64,000 nucleotides of DNA from Brevibacillus brevis (GTDB lineage Bacteria > Bacillota > Bacilli > Brevibacillales > Brevibacillaceae): contig NZ_CP041767.1 of the NCBI RefSeq assembly GCF_022026395.1, positions 5,996,001-6,060,000 of the forward strand. Reading direction: 5' to 3'. The first letter of the stretch is position 1, and each line of letters starts with the position of its first letter. The notes under the pieces were generated by a model. That model was not told where the DNA came from. It worked only from the letters and a program-made list of their open reading frames with translations, and did no database searches. This document shows positions 25,058 to 33,126 of this stretch, in pieces. The position numbers were made by a program, and so were the translations under genes.

Positions 25058-26038
25058 ATGTCTCAAGCCAATATTCCCAATATTACTCCCACCATTACTG
25101 TAACGAGAGACGATGCTATCAATCTCCTCCTTACTTCCATCGCCATCGAAGAGCTCAGCCTCGGGCATATAATGAATGCAGAAGCAGAAAAATTGGAATA
25201 TGCCATTGGTACACTACCAGGCTTGACTGTTCCTGCTTCGGTAAGCGATCTCCTTCTGGTGAATGCAAGCGTTCGCCAAACCTTGCAAGACGTTGCAAAA
25301 AAAGAAATGCTCTTGCAATCGAAACTGGAAAACATCCTGTCTGTTCCATCCAGCAGCACAGGTGGCATAACGGGAGCTACGGGCGCGACAGGAGCCACGG
25401 GCGTTGGTATTACTGGAGCTACGGGCACGACAGGAGCCACGGGCATTAGTGTGACGGGTGTCACCGGGGCGACAGGTACGACGGGGAATACTGGACCTAC
25501 GGGTGCCACTGGAGAAACGGGCGCGACTGGGGCCACGGGCGCGACTGGACCTGCTTTCACCACTGAAAACTTCTCAGCCTTCTTATCAACGGTGACCCTT
25601 AACGAATCTTCTCAATTAGTTGACTGGTCAACAGCCAGCCCCTATTATGGCAGTCCAAGTTTCAATCCGCTAACTGGCACTTATACAGTACCAGCGACTG
25701 GAACTTACGCCATAAAAGCAACCATTAATTATGAAACGACCGCGACCATTACCGATAATTTAGGCCCAGAAATCACCCCTGCATTTGAAGTACAGAGAAT
25801 CACCCCTACTGCAACAAGTCTCATTATCGGTGACTTCCCAATTCTCAACGTAAACATTGCTCTCGTACTCACATTGAGAGCTATTCTGGGTGCTGGAACC
25901 ATCACACTCGCAGGTGACGTTCAACTCAATGCAGGTGATACACTCGGTTTGTTCTATGTTGCCAATGGATTGACCATCGACCTCAACTTAGGTGGAGGCG
26001 GCGAGGGCATCGTCTGGTCCATTCATCGTCTCACCTAA
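25058..26038 (+). CDS. Collagen-like spore-surface protein (BclA/ExsF type)
   Basis: A 326-residue protein in three parts. Residues 1-102 are the helical attachment domain shared with 20387 and 20801. Residues 103-166 are collagen-like, mostly G-A-T or G-x-T triplets with two five-residue breaks. Residues 167-326 form a beta-rich C-terminal head like the C1q/TNF-like trimer domain of BclA (FNPLTGTYTVPATGTYAI, NAGDTLGLFYV). Such proteins make filaments on spores; the Thr at the third triplet position is the usual O-glycan site, and glycosyltransferases are encoded next door. GGAAGG precedes the ATG at 25058. A sigma-K-like promoter lies upstream and terminators bracket the gene. Confidence 0.9.
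   Translation: MSQANIPNITPTITVTRDDAINLLLTSIAIEELSLGHIMNAEAEKLEYAIGTLPGLTVPASVSDLLLVNASVRQTLQDVAKKEMLLQSKLENILSVPSSSTGGITGATGATGATGVGITGATGTTGATGISVTGVTGATGTTGNTGPTGATGETGATGATGATGPAFTTENFSAFLSTVTLNESSQLVDWSTASPYYGSPSFNPLTGTYTVPATGTYAIKATINYETTATITDNLGPEITPAFEVQRITPTATSLIIGDFPILNVNIALVLTLRAILGAGTITLAGDVQLNAGDTLGLFYVANGLTIDLNLGGGGEGIVWSIHRLT
25364..25555 (+). repeat. Collagen-like GxT coding repeat
   Basis: About 18 Gly-x-y codon triplets, nearly all ending in Thr, encoded by variants of GGAGCTACG and GGCGCGACA. Two breaks, GVGIT and GISVT, interrupt the register. The varied codons mean the array is not a simple recent expansion, but such arrays often differ in copy number between strains. Confidence 0.85.
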
Positions 26039-26057
26039 CAAGACCTTGCCTTTATGC

Positions 26058-26095
26058 AAAAAGCTGACTGCAATCTACCATGCAGTCAGCTTTTT
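26058..26095. terminator. Bidirectional terminator
   Basis: AAAAAGCTGACTGCA and TGCAGTCAGCTTTTT form a perfect 15-base stem with an eight-base loop between the convergent collagen-like and YjdM genes. Confidence 0.9.
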
Positions 26096-26116
26096 CCTAT
26101 CCGTTACATTCTCGGC

Positions 26117-26458
26117 TTACACCTTTTTCACAAATTCCGATTTCAATTTCATTGGACCAAAACCATCGATTTTGCAGTCGATATCATGGTCTCCCTCAAC
26201 CAAACGAATATTTTTAACTTTTGTCCCGATCTTCACGACCAATGAAGTCCCTTTTACCTTGAGGTCTTTAATGACGGTTACGGTGTCGCCATCGTTCAAG
26301 ACGTTCCCATTCGCATCCTTGATAACCTTGTTATCTTCACCGTTGTCGCTATCTGCTTGCAAAGTCCACTCATGGCTGCATTCCGGGCATACCAAGGAGC
26401 TTCCATCCTCGTACGTGTATTCTGACTGGCATTTTGGGCAATTTGGCAATTGACTCAT
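26117..26458 (-). CDS. yjdM: Zinc-ribbon protein YjdM (PhnA family)
   Basis: A 113-residue protein. The N-terminal zinc ribbon has CPKCQSEYTYEDGSSLVCPEC, and the C-terminal part has GDTVTVIKDLKVKG and the ending KLKSEFVKK. These are hallmarks of YjdM, once called PhnA, a widespread small protein whose molecular role is not settled; it is not the phosphonoacetate hydrolase. GGAGG lies before the ATG at 26458; an ATG at 26476 contains that site and is rejected. It follows the kinase/regulator fusion on the same strand by 63 bases and could be co-transcribed with it. Confidence 0.9.
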   Translation of the reverse strand: MSQLPNCPKCQSEYTYEDGSSLVCPECSHEWTLQADSDNGEDNKVIKDANGNVLNDGDTVTVIKDLKVKGTSLVVKIGTKVKNIRLVEGDHDIDCKIDGFGPMKLKSEFVKKV

Positions 26459-26521
26459 CTTTGATATAACCTCCATTCGATACTGTCCATTCTACCATAA
26501 CTAGCCTGAAAATCTGGCCAT

Positions 26522-28342
26522 CTAACCAGTAAGCCCTTCGTCCCGTGCTTTTTTAACGGCCTCTTCGCGATTTTTTACACCCAGTTTTGCATAAATCACT
26601 GTGGTGCAATTGCGGACCGTTCCTTCAGAAAGAAAGATTTTCTCCGCGATTGTTTTCATGCGAAGCCCCTCTACTAACGAGGCCAGTATGCCCCTTTCCC
26701 GTTCGGTCAACCCATAGGGACACTCGCGCCCTTGCTTTTGGCGAAGTCCAATCAGCTCTTCTTGCTGCAAGCGCATTTCTTTGAAAAGGACATCCGCAAT
26801 CTTATGGTTAATCAACGCTTCACCCTGATGAACAACTCGTATCGCCTCTACGAGCTCGACCGGACTAACCGATTTTAACAAGTAGCCATTCGCGCCTCTC
26901 CCTAGCGTTTCTGCTGCAAGGGCTGTTTCTTCGAAGGTCGTCAACATAATGACACGCATATCCGGCCACCGTTCACGTATCGCTTGTAGTGTCTTCGCCC
27001 CGTCCATAACAGGCATTTGAACGTCCAAAAGTACGACGTCGGGCTTTTCCTTTGGAATAATGTCCAGTGCCATCAAGCCGTTCTCTGCGATCCCGACCAC
27101 CTGCAAATCTTGCTGATTCTGTAAAACGAGCTGCAAGCTTTCCCTCACAATGGGCTGATCATCGACGATCAGGATACGTATGCCTACACTTTGTACAGCC
27201 TGCTTAGCTGGCAGACAACAAATGACCGTCACACCTCCTTCGTCCATACAATGGATCGATAATCGTCCCTGAAGAGCTTCCAGCCTTTCCTTCATCGATT
27301 GCAAACCAAATCCGAATTCGATCGCCCCATTTCCTTCTCCATTATCTTCGACCTGCAATCGGATCTGGGCTTCTTCAAAGTAAAGTCCCACTTGAATTTG
27401 TGATGCTTTTCCGTGTCGCACAGCATTGGTCAGCGTCTCTTGCAAGCAGCGGTACAAAGTCAGCTTCATGGACCGGCTCAATGCATACTCAGCGCCGTAC
27501 ATACGCAGCTTGACGGACACCCCTGTAGCCTCTTGAAATTGCTCGATCAGTTCAACGAAGGCGGACTCCATGGTCGTAGTAGATTCATAGCCATTCTGAG
27601 CCCACTTGTGGAAAATCCCTCTGGACTCGTCCAAACCTTGTCGGGCCATCTGCAAAAGCATATCCAGCCGACTAGCCTCCGCATCTGGTATTTTAGACCG
27701 AAGCATCTCCATCCCCATAATGAGTGATGTCATCGTGTGTCCGATCGTATCATGCAGCTCTCTGGACATTTTGTTCCGTTCTTCCAGCAGCGTGATTTCC
27801 TCCACTTGGGAGGTGTATTGCTCCAAGATTTGGTTCTGGTGTTGAATAATCAGGCCTTGCTTGTGCATACGGCTAAGCAATTGAAAGGCAAAACCAAGTG
27901 CATATGCCGCGAAATGATACACAATTAGATCGCTTACGGCTATAGGCTCGAAATCAAACCCAATTGCCTCGCCCACAAGAAACGGAATCGCCAAAATCGC
28001 CAATGGTCCCGTCCAGCGATAAGATCGTTCCACACTGTGATATCCGATGAGAAAAGCGATGGGGATGAACTGCCATCTTACTCCTTCAAAAAAGAAGTTC
28101 AAGGCAATACACAAGCTTCCACTCACTATAATCTCAGCGAACAAATATAGGTTACGAGAGTATCGACGCAAACAACTGGGGACGACAAGCACGAAGAACA
28201 AAACGATCAATGTCATCACTATCGGATAGGGCAATTGATCGTGATGGCGGACAAAGCCGAGAATAATCGTCAATCCCCACATAAAGTGGATGATGAAGAT
28301 CATCCAGTCGACCCATAACCATCGTTTAACAAATGCAAGCAA
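26522..28342 (-). CDS. Fused histidine kinase / LuxR-type response regulator
   Basis: A 606-residue single chain. Residues 10-155 contain about five or six membrane segments. A coiled stretch leads to the HisKA_3 dimer domain with the phosphoacceptor H197 in ELHDTIGH. The HATPase follows (N306 in ETLTNAVRHG, DNGEG, GFGLQSMKERL). A receiver domain starts near 388 with the acidic pair at 394-395 and phosphoacceptor D440, and a NarL/LuxR-type helix-turn-helix ends the chain (GLTERERGIL, SEGTVRN). A DesK/DesR-like pair has thus become one membrane-bound protein. The TTG at 28342 has GAGGTG six bases upstream; the reading could open at 28366 with another TTG. It is divergent from the serine hydrolase at 28522 and has a full-length paralogue at 61726. 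Confidence 0.88.
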   Translation of the reverse strand: MLAFVKRWLWVDWMIFIIHFMWGLTIILGFVRHHDQLPYPIVMTLIVLFFVLVVPSCLRRYSRNLYLFAEIIVSGSLCIALNFFFEGVRWQFIPIAFLIGYHSVERSYRWTGPLAILAIPFLVGEAIGFDFEPIAVSDLIVYHFAAYALGFAFQLLSRMHKQGLIIQHQNQILEQYTSQVEEITLLEERNKMSRELHDTIGHTMTSLIMGMEMLRSKIPDAEASRLDMLLQMARQGLDESRGIFHKWAQNGYESTTTMESAFVELIEQFQEATGVSVKLRMYGAEYALSRSMKLTLYRCLQETLTNAVRHGKASQIQVGLYFEEAQIRLQVEDNGEGNGAIEFGFGLQSMKERLEALQGRLSIHCMDEGGVTVICCLPAKQAVQSVGIRILIVDDQPIVRESLQLVLQNQQDLQVVGIAENGLMALDIIPKEKPDVVLLDVQMPVMDGAKTLQAIRERWPDMRVIMLTTFEETALAAETLGRGANGYLLKSVSPVELVEAIRVVHQGEALINHKIADVLFKEMRLQQEELIGLRQKQGRECPYGLTERERGILASLVEGLRMKTIAEKIFLSEGTVRNCTTVIYAKLGVKNREEAVKKARDEGLTG

Positions 28343-28521
28343 TTGGCACACCTCATCTACACCCAAACTTTCTCTCCATTATATTCTCAGATGACGCCCA
28401 GCTACTATCACGATAAACAATGACATTCCGTTACTTCTCACCGTGACACTCATCCCCCTATACTCATCCCTGTCGCTGGCTTACAACAATTGACGGACGC
28501 AAAACGCGAAAGGTGATGAAC

Positions 28522-30414
28522 ATGACATTATTAGCTCTACGAAATTGGTTTGCCGTTCTGCTCGTATCCTGCCTCATGCTGATACAGCCCCTATCTGTGG
28601 TCAATGCTCGCTCCCCTCTTACCGCTCTTTCCATCGAACAAGTAGTTGATCCCGTCATGAAAAATGAAATGAACAACTTGCATATCCCGGGCGCAGCCAT
28701 TGTCATTACCCAGGGAGATCGCATCATTTTTGAAAAAGGCTATGGTTTTGCCGACGTCGAACAGCAAATCCCCGTTGATCCTGAGCGTACGGTGTTTCGA
28801 ATCGGTTCCGTGACCAAGTCGTTTACTGCTACTGCAGCGATGCAGCTCGTGGAAAAAGGCAAGCTTTCCTTACGTGAAGATTTGAATACCGTCCTAAAAG
28901 ACTACAAAATTACCAATAATCGTTACGGCCCGATCACACTCCACCACCTGCTCACACATACAGCTGGCATAGATGAAAAGATTTATAAAAGAGATAACCG
29001 CCAGAGTGTGATACCGGAATTCTCGACCGAAACCGTAAATGAAACGCTTCAGATGCAAGAGACGATTTTCACGCCAGGCAGCAAATTTCAATACAGCAAT
29101 GCGGGCACCGGATTGTTAGGAAGTGTAGTCGAACAAGCTTCCGGTCAATCTTTGCATGACTATATGCGGGAGAATATCTTCCGCCCGCTAGGTATGGATT
29201 CCGCCGAATTGTATCTCCCAGAGGACAGGAGCAAGCTGGCTAAAAGCTATTATTACGACGGAAACGGCTATCAAACGATTCCTTACTCGGGGATTATTTT
29301 CCCAGGGAGTGGTGCCGCTAATATGACACCAGTCGACTTCGCCCCCTATATGATCTCCCATCTTTCTGGCGGCAGCTATAACGGCACATCTCTGCTCAAA
29401 CCAGAAACTGTCCAGCTTATGCATGCCCAGCAATTCGCGGCTCATAAGCGCATGTATGGGATCGGCTACGGCTTTTTTAAAGGAGAGACGAAAAACGGCA
29501 TTCCTACCCTATGGGCAAACGGTGGGATTGATGGCTTTATCTCGAAAATGGTGCTGCTTCCCTCAGAATCAATCGGCATCTTCGTTACGGTGAACGCCAC
29601 GCATCCGGGCTTGGAGCTGCACAGCAATGTCGTGAACGCGTTTGCCGACAAGCTACTGACAGAGCAAGTCCGAAAGCCCCTAACTCCTGTTGATGGCACC
29701 ATAGACGAAATGAAAAAGCTGGAGGGTCAGTATCTACTTACCCTGACGCCCGAGAATGGCTGGGGCAAAGGGCTTCGTCTGCTCAGTAGCTACCCTTACA
29801 CAGTGAAGGCATTGGATGGGCAGACAATATCCGTAACTGGTTTATTCCAGAATGAAGGACAGCAATCCCTTGAGAAAAAGTTTGTGCAAGTAGACGAGCA
29901 TTTCTTTCAAGAGATCGACGGTGAGGAACAGCTATATTTTCACGAGGAACAAGGGAAATTTTATATGACAGGACCGATGAACTTTTCGCTCCCTCGTATC
30001 TCCTTCATCGAAAGTCCACCTGTTCTCTTGGCTCTGTATGTGATTCCTGGAACCATGTTCATCCTTCTTTCGCTCGTCTGGATCGCTCGTTTCGGGCTAC
30101 GCAAATGGCGCAAACAATCGCACGCTATTTCGAAGATCGTTCCGATTATGGCTCTGCTTCATAGCTTGTTTTTTATCATCCAATTCACCTATGCAAACGC
30201 AGAGCTTGTCTATGGCTACCCGGCATTCTACCAAGTCGTTGTCGCATCCCTGCCGATTGTTTCGTTGGCCGCCGCTGCTTATTTGCTCCTGCGAATTGGA
30301 ACAGCCAAGGAACGGGATCGCTGGAAGGTAGCGAATAGCGCAGCAGCGTTACTCTCCATCCTGTATACTGGCTATTTATTTTACTGGAACTTTCTTTCGA
30401 TTCATTACTCATAG
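28522..30414 (+). CDS. Membrane-anchored serine hydrolase (class C beta-lactamase family)
   Basis: A 630-residue protein with a signal peptide and a penicillin-binding/beta-lactamase-like domain at about 40-390. The SxxK motif is S96-VTK, the YSN motif is Y191-S192-N193, and the third motif is NGG at 333-335 (usually HxG or KTG). A spacer domain follows, then four membrane helices at about 495-630. Members include D-aminopeptidases, esterases and PbpE-like proteins; true beta-lactam cleavage is not implied. AAAGGTG precedes the ATG at 28522. It is divergent from the kinase/regulator fusion, which probably controls it. Confidence 0.85.
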   Translation: MTLLALRNWFAVLLVSCLMLIQPLSVVNARSPLTALSIEQVVDPVMKNEMNNLHIPGAAIVITQGDRIIFEKGYGFADVEQQIPVDPERTVFRIGSVTKSFTATAAMQLVEKGKLSLREDLNTVLKDYKITNNRYGPITLHHLLTHTAGIDEKIYKRDNRQSVIPEFSTETVNETLQMQETIFTPGSKFQYSNAGTGLLGSVVEQASGQSLHDYMRENIFRPLGMDSAELYLPEDRSKLAKSYYYDGNGYQTIPYSGIIFPGSGAANMTPVDFAPYMISHLSGGSYNGTSLLKPETVQLMHAQQFAAHKRMYGIGYGFFKGETKNGIPTLWANGGIDGFISKMVLLPSESIGIFVTVNATHPGLELHSNVVNAFADKLLTEQVRKPLTPVDGTIDEMKKLEGQYLLTLTPENGWGKGLRLLSSYPYTVKALDGQTISVTGLFQNEGQQSLEKKFVQVDEHFFQEIDGEEQLYFHEEQGKFYMTGPMNFSLPRISFIESPPVLLALYVIPGTMFILLSLVWIARFGLRKWRKQSHAISKIVPIMALLHSLFFIIQFTYANAELVYGYPAFYQVVVASLPIVSLAAAAYLLLRIGTAKERDRWKVANSAAALLSILYTGYLFYWNFLSIHYS

Positions 30415-30422
30415 GACTCCGA

Positions 30423-30457
30423 GGCCGCAACTGAGTTTTACAGTTGGGGCCTTTTTT
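30423..30457 (+). terminator. Rho-independent terminator
   Basis: GGCCGCAACTG pairs with CAGTTGGGGCC with a small internal mismatch, followed by six T, just after the serine hydrolase stop. Confidence 0.8.
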
Positions 30458-30519
30458 GAAGCATAATGTTTGATCCAAAGAACTACCATTAAACAAAGCC
30501 GCATAAGGAGGAACGAACC

Positions 30520-31068
30520 ATGAGTACTTCAAGCTTAACAATCGGGATTATTCTGGGCAGCTCTCGCCCAGGCCGAGTCAGTCCCCAAGTAGGTGCGTGG
30601 CTCAAAGGAGTTGCCGATCAACGAGGAGATGCAGCGTATGAAATCGTTGATATTGCGGACTTTCACTTACCGTTCTTTGGCGATCCAAGTGGTGAGCAAC
30701 AAGTAGCCGCATGGGCGGCAAAGCTATCCAGCCTAGATGGATTTGTATTCGTTACCGCCGAATACAACCACAGCATCACAGGGGTATTAAAAAACGCACT
30801 CGACCTCGCCCGCAAGGAATGGTACAACAAGGCGGCTGGTATCGTCAGCTACGGTTCATCAGGCGGAACTCGTGCAGCTGAGCACTTACGGGGAATCCTG
30901 GGAGAATTACAGGTTGCCGACGTCCGTACACAACCTGCCTTCAATCTTTTTAAGGATTTTGAAAATTACACTGTTTTTAAACCATCGGAATTGCACACCC
31001 CACATGTAAACGACATGTTAAATCAAGTGATTAGTTGGTCAATAGCATTAAAATCGGTTCGGGACTAA
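30520..31068 (+). CDS. NADPH-dependent FMN reductase-like flavoprotein
   Basis: A 182-residue flavodoxin-fold protein with the FMN phosphate loop GSSRPGR near residue 13, FVFVTAEYNHSITGVLKNALD in the middle and VSYGSSGGTRAAEHLR later. These are signatures of the YhdA/ArsH-like NADPH:FMN reductase group, which reduces FMN, quinones, chromate or azo dyes. AAGGAGG sits at ideal distance before the ATG. It stands alone between two terminators. Confidence 0.9.
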   Translation: MSTSSLTIGIILGSSRPGRVSPQVGAWLKGVADQRGDAAYEIVDIADFHLPFFGDPSGEQQVAAWAAKLSSLDGFVFVTAEYNHSITGVLKNALDLARKEWYNKAAGIVSYGSSGGTRAAEHLRGILGELQVADVRTQPAFNLFKDFENYTVFKPSELHTPHVNDMLNQVISWSIALKSVRD

Positions 31069-31074
31069 TAAGAA

Positions 31075-31094
31075 AACCTCTATCGAGGCCTTTT
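31075..31094 (+). terminator. Weak rho-independent terminator
   Basis: CCTC and GAGG form a short stem around TATC, followed by CCTTTTC, immediately after the FMN reductase stop. Confidence 0.4.
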
Positions 31095-31171
31095 CAAGGA
31101 GGAGCGACCGCGTTTTAGCGGAAAGTTTCCATGCGCTCCAGAATTTATTTTATAAATTCCTATACGACAGA

Positions 31172-31209
31172 AAAATGACTAGCAGCGATTTCTGCTAGTC
31201 ATTTCTTTT
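31172..31209. terminator. Terminator of the MacAB-like operon
   Basis: TGACTAGCAG and CTGCTAGTCA form a perfect ten-base stem with a six-base loop. A-rich sequence on the left supplies the T-tail for leftward transcripts, and the right side is T-rich too. Confidence 0.85.
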
Positions 31210-31216
31210 TCGTTCC

Positions 31217-32398
31217 TCACTCATATCGCAACGCGTCAATCGGATTGAGCCTCGCCGCCTTATGAGCCGGATAGAGCCCAAAGAAAATACCGATGGCACT
31301 GGAAAACCCAAAAGCGATTACGATACTTTCCCACGATAATAACGGCGGCACATCGACATATTGCGAGGCAAACATGGCTGTCCCGATGCCGAGCAGCACG
31401 CCAATCGTTCCACCAATCAGGCAGACGATCATCGACTCGATCAAAAACTGCAGCATAATATCTCCGTAACGCGCCCCTAACGCTTTGCGAATGCCGATTT
31501 CCCGCGTCCGCTCCGTGACGGATACGAGCATGATGTTCATGACGCCAATCCCACCGACAAACAGCGCAATCCCGGCTGCGACACTAAAAATCGTGGTGAG
31601 CGTACCGGAAAAGGAATCCATCTCCCCCAGTGCGTTCTCGATACTATCGATTTGGTAATAGTTTTCGCGATCGTGCCTGCGGTTTAAGTATTTCTCTGTC
31701 TGCCTCTTGGCTGCTTCCATTGTTTCCTTCGACTTGGCTTTTACGGTTATCGTTTGAACGTATTTGAGCCCGTCCATATTGTGCAGAAAGGTAATCGGCA
31801 CATAGGCACCCTCGGATCGACCAGCGTCAATCATCAGCTTGGCTTCCCTTACCACGCCAATAACGATGACTGATGCTGTTTGGTAAGTCAAACGCTTGCC
31901 AATCGGGTCTTCACGTCCGAAAAGCCCTGCCGCTAGCTTTTCGGTTAAAACGATAACCGGCTTCCCCTCTCTTACTTCCTTCGCAGTAAAATATCTGCCT
32001 GCAACAATTTTCAAGTTGGGTTGAACCTTTAACAGATCCTCATTTGTTCCTTGTATATATGCGTCCTTCCCCTTTTTCGGGCCTCGAATCGTTCCAAAAA
32101 GATCTAAGAACGGCACGGCCTCTTCAATGTAGGGCGATTGTTGGGGAAGTGCATAAGCATCCTCCACTGTCAAATCAGTAATCTTACTTCCTTGGCCCCA
32201 CCAAATAGTAACACTGAAATTAGTAGCACCCAGCTTCTCCAACTGATCGGTATAGGCCTGCTGACTGCCGTTTCCTAGTGTAATCACAGCAATAACAGAC
32301 ATGATTCCGATGATGATCCCAGACATCGTCAAGGTAGCTCGGAGCTTATTTGTCCCAATCCCTTCCAGAGCCGTACGAAAGCTTTCGAGTAAATTCAC
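31217..32398 (-). CDS. MacB-like ABC exporter permease
   Basis: A 393-residue permease with an N-terminal membrane helix, a large extracellular MacB core domain at about 45-240, and three C-terminal helices with the FtsX pattern (GGIGVMNIMLVSVTERTREIGIRKALGA). MacB-type transporters push peptides, antibiotics or lipids away from the outer face of the membrane. The start is GTG at 32398, overlapping the ATPase stop by four bases, with GGAGGTG upstream. It completes an adaptor, ATPase and permease set. Confidence 0.92.
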   Translation of the reverse strand: MNLLESFRTALEGIGTNKLRATLTMSGIIIGIMSVIAVITLGNGSQQAYTDQLEKLGATNFSVTIWWGQGSKITDLTVEDAYALPQQSPYIEEAVPFLDLFGTIRGPKKGKDAYIQGTNEDLLKVQPNLKIVAGRYFTAKEVREGKPVIVLTEKLAAGLFGREDPIGKRLTYQTASVIVIGVVREAKLMIDAGRSEGAYVPITFLHNMDGLKYVQTITVKAKSKETMEAAKRQTEKYLNRRHDRENYYQIDSIENALGEMDSFSGTLTTIFSVAAGIALFVGGIGVMNIMLVSVTERTREIGIRKALGARYGDIMLQFLIESMIVCLIGGTIGVLLGIGTAMFASQYVDVPPLLSWESIVIAFGFSSAIGIFFGLYPAHKAARLNPIDALRYE

Positions 32399-33114
32399 GT
32401 GAGGATCACCTCCTCGGACGGAGTAGCAAACAAACGATTCTCCACTCGCTCATCTCGGATGATATGACCATCTCGAAACGTAATGACGCGCTCGGCATGC
32501 TGAGCGATATCCGCCTCGTGCGTGACGAGCAGAATCGTTACCCCTTGCGCATGCAACTCCTGAAAAATCGCCATGATCTCAATGCTGGAACGACTGTCCA
32601 GATTCCCTGTCGGCTCGTCAGCAAGTAAAATCGCAGGCTGGTTGACCAAAGCTCTGGCAATGGCTACCCGCTGTCTTTGACCACCGGACAGCTGCGTTGG
32701 TTTATGATCCATCCGCTGGGCAAGTCCGACACGCTGCAACGCCGCTTTCGCTCTTTTTTTGCGCTCTGTCATGCCGACGCCCGCATACATCATCGGCAAC
32801 TCTACGTTTCGCAGCGAAGTAGCACGTGGCAACAGATGAAACGATTGAAAGACAAAACCGATTTTTTGATTGCGTACCTGCGCCAGCCCACTATCCTTCA
32901 ACTTCGTAACATCAATCCCATCCAAGACATACGTGCCCGTGGTTGGCCGATCCAGACAACCCAGCATGTTCATAAACGTCGATTTTCCGGAACCAGAAGG
33001 TCCCACGATCGCCACGAATTCACCTTGAGCCACGTGGATATTGATATTTTGCAAAGCGAACAGCTCCAGCTCATCCGTCTTGTACTGTTTGGTTAACCCC
33101 TCAATGTTCAGCAT
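32395..33114 (-). CDS. MacB/LolD-like ABC exporter ATPase
   Basis: A 239-residue ATPase with Walker A GPSGSGKST, signature LSGGQRQRVAIARAL, Walker B ILLADEPTGNLD and VTHEADIAQHAERV. The DEPTGNLDS wording is typical of the LolD/MacB group. AAAGGAGG sits six bases before the ATG at 33114; an ATG at 33120 follows that site without a spacer. It lies between its adaptor and permease partners, 12 bases after the adaptor stop. Confidence 0.93.
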   Translation of the reverse strand: MLNIEGLTKQYKTDELELFALQNINIHVAQGEFVAIVGPSGSGKSTFMNMLGCLDRPTTGTYVLDGIDVTKLKDSGLAQVRNQKIGFVFQSFHLLPRATSLRNVELPMMYAGVGMTERKKRAKAALQRVGLAQRMDHKPTQLSGGQRQRVAIARALVNQPAILLADEPTGNLDSRSSIEIMAIFQELHAQGVTILLVTHEADIAQHAERVITFRDGHIIRDERVENRLFATPSEEVILT

Positions 33115-33126
33115 ATGCATCCTCCT

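Noticed and set aside
25364..25555. CRISPR-like or minisatellite array
   Set aside because: The repeats are nine-base codon triplets inside a coding frame, without spacers or dyad repeats.
25063..25563. Proline/valine-rich minus-strand frame opposite the collagen-like gene
   Set aside because: Its PVAPVAP pattern is simply the complement of the GxT triplet coding repeat.
26522..28342. Artificial fusion of separate kinase and regulator genes by sequencing error
   Set aside because: An independent full-length paralogue at 61726 has the same junction, so the fusion is genuine.
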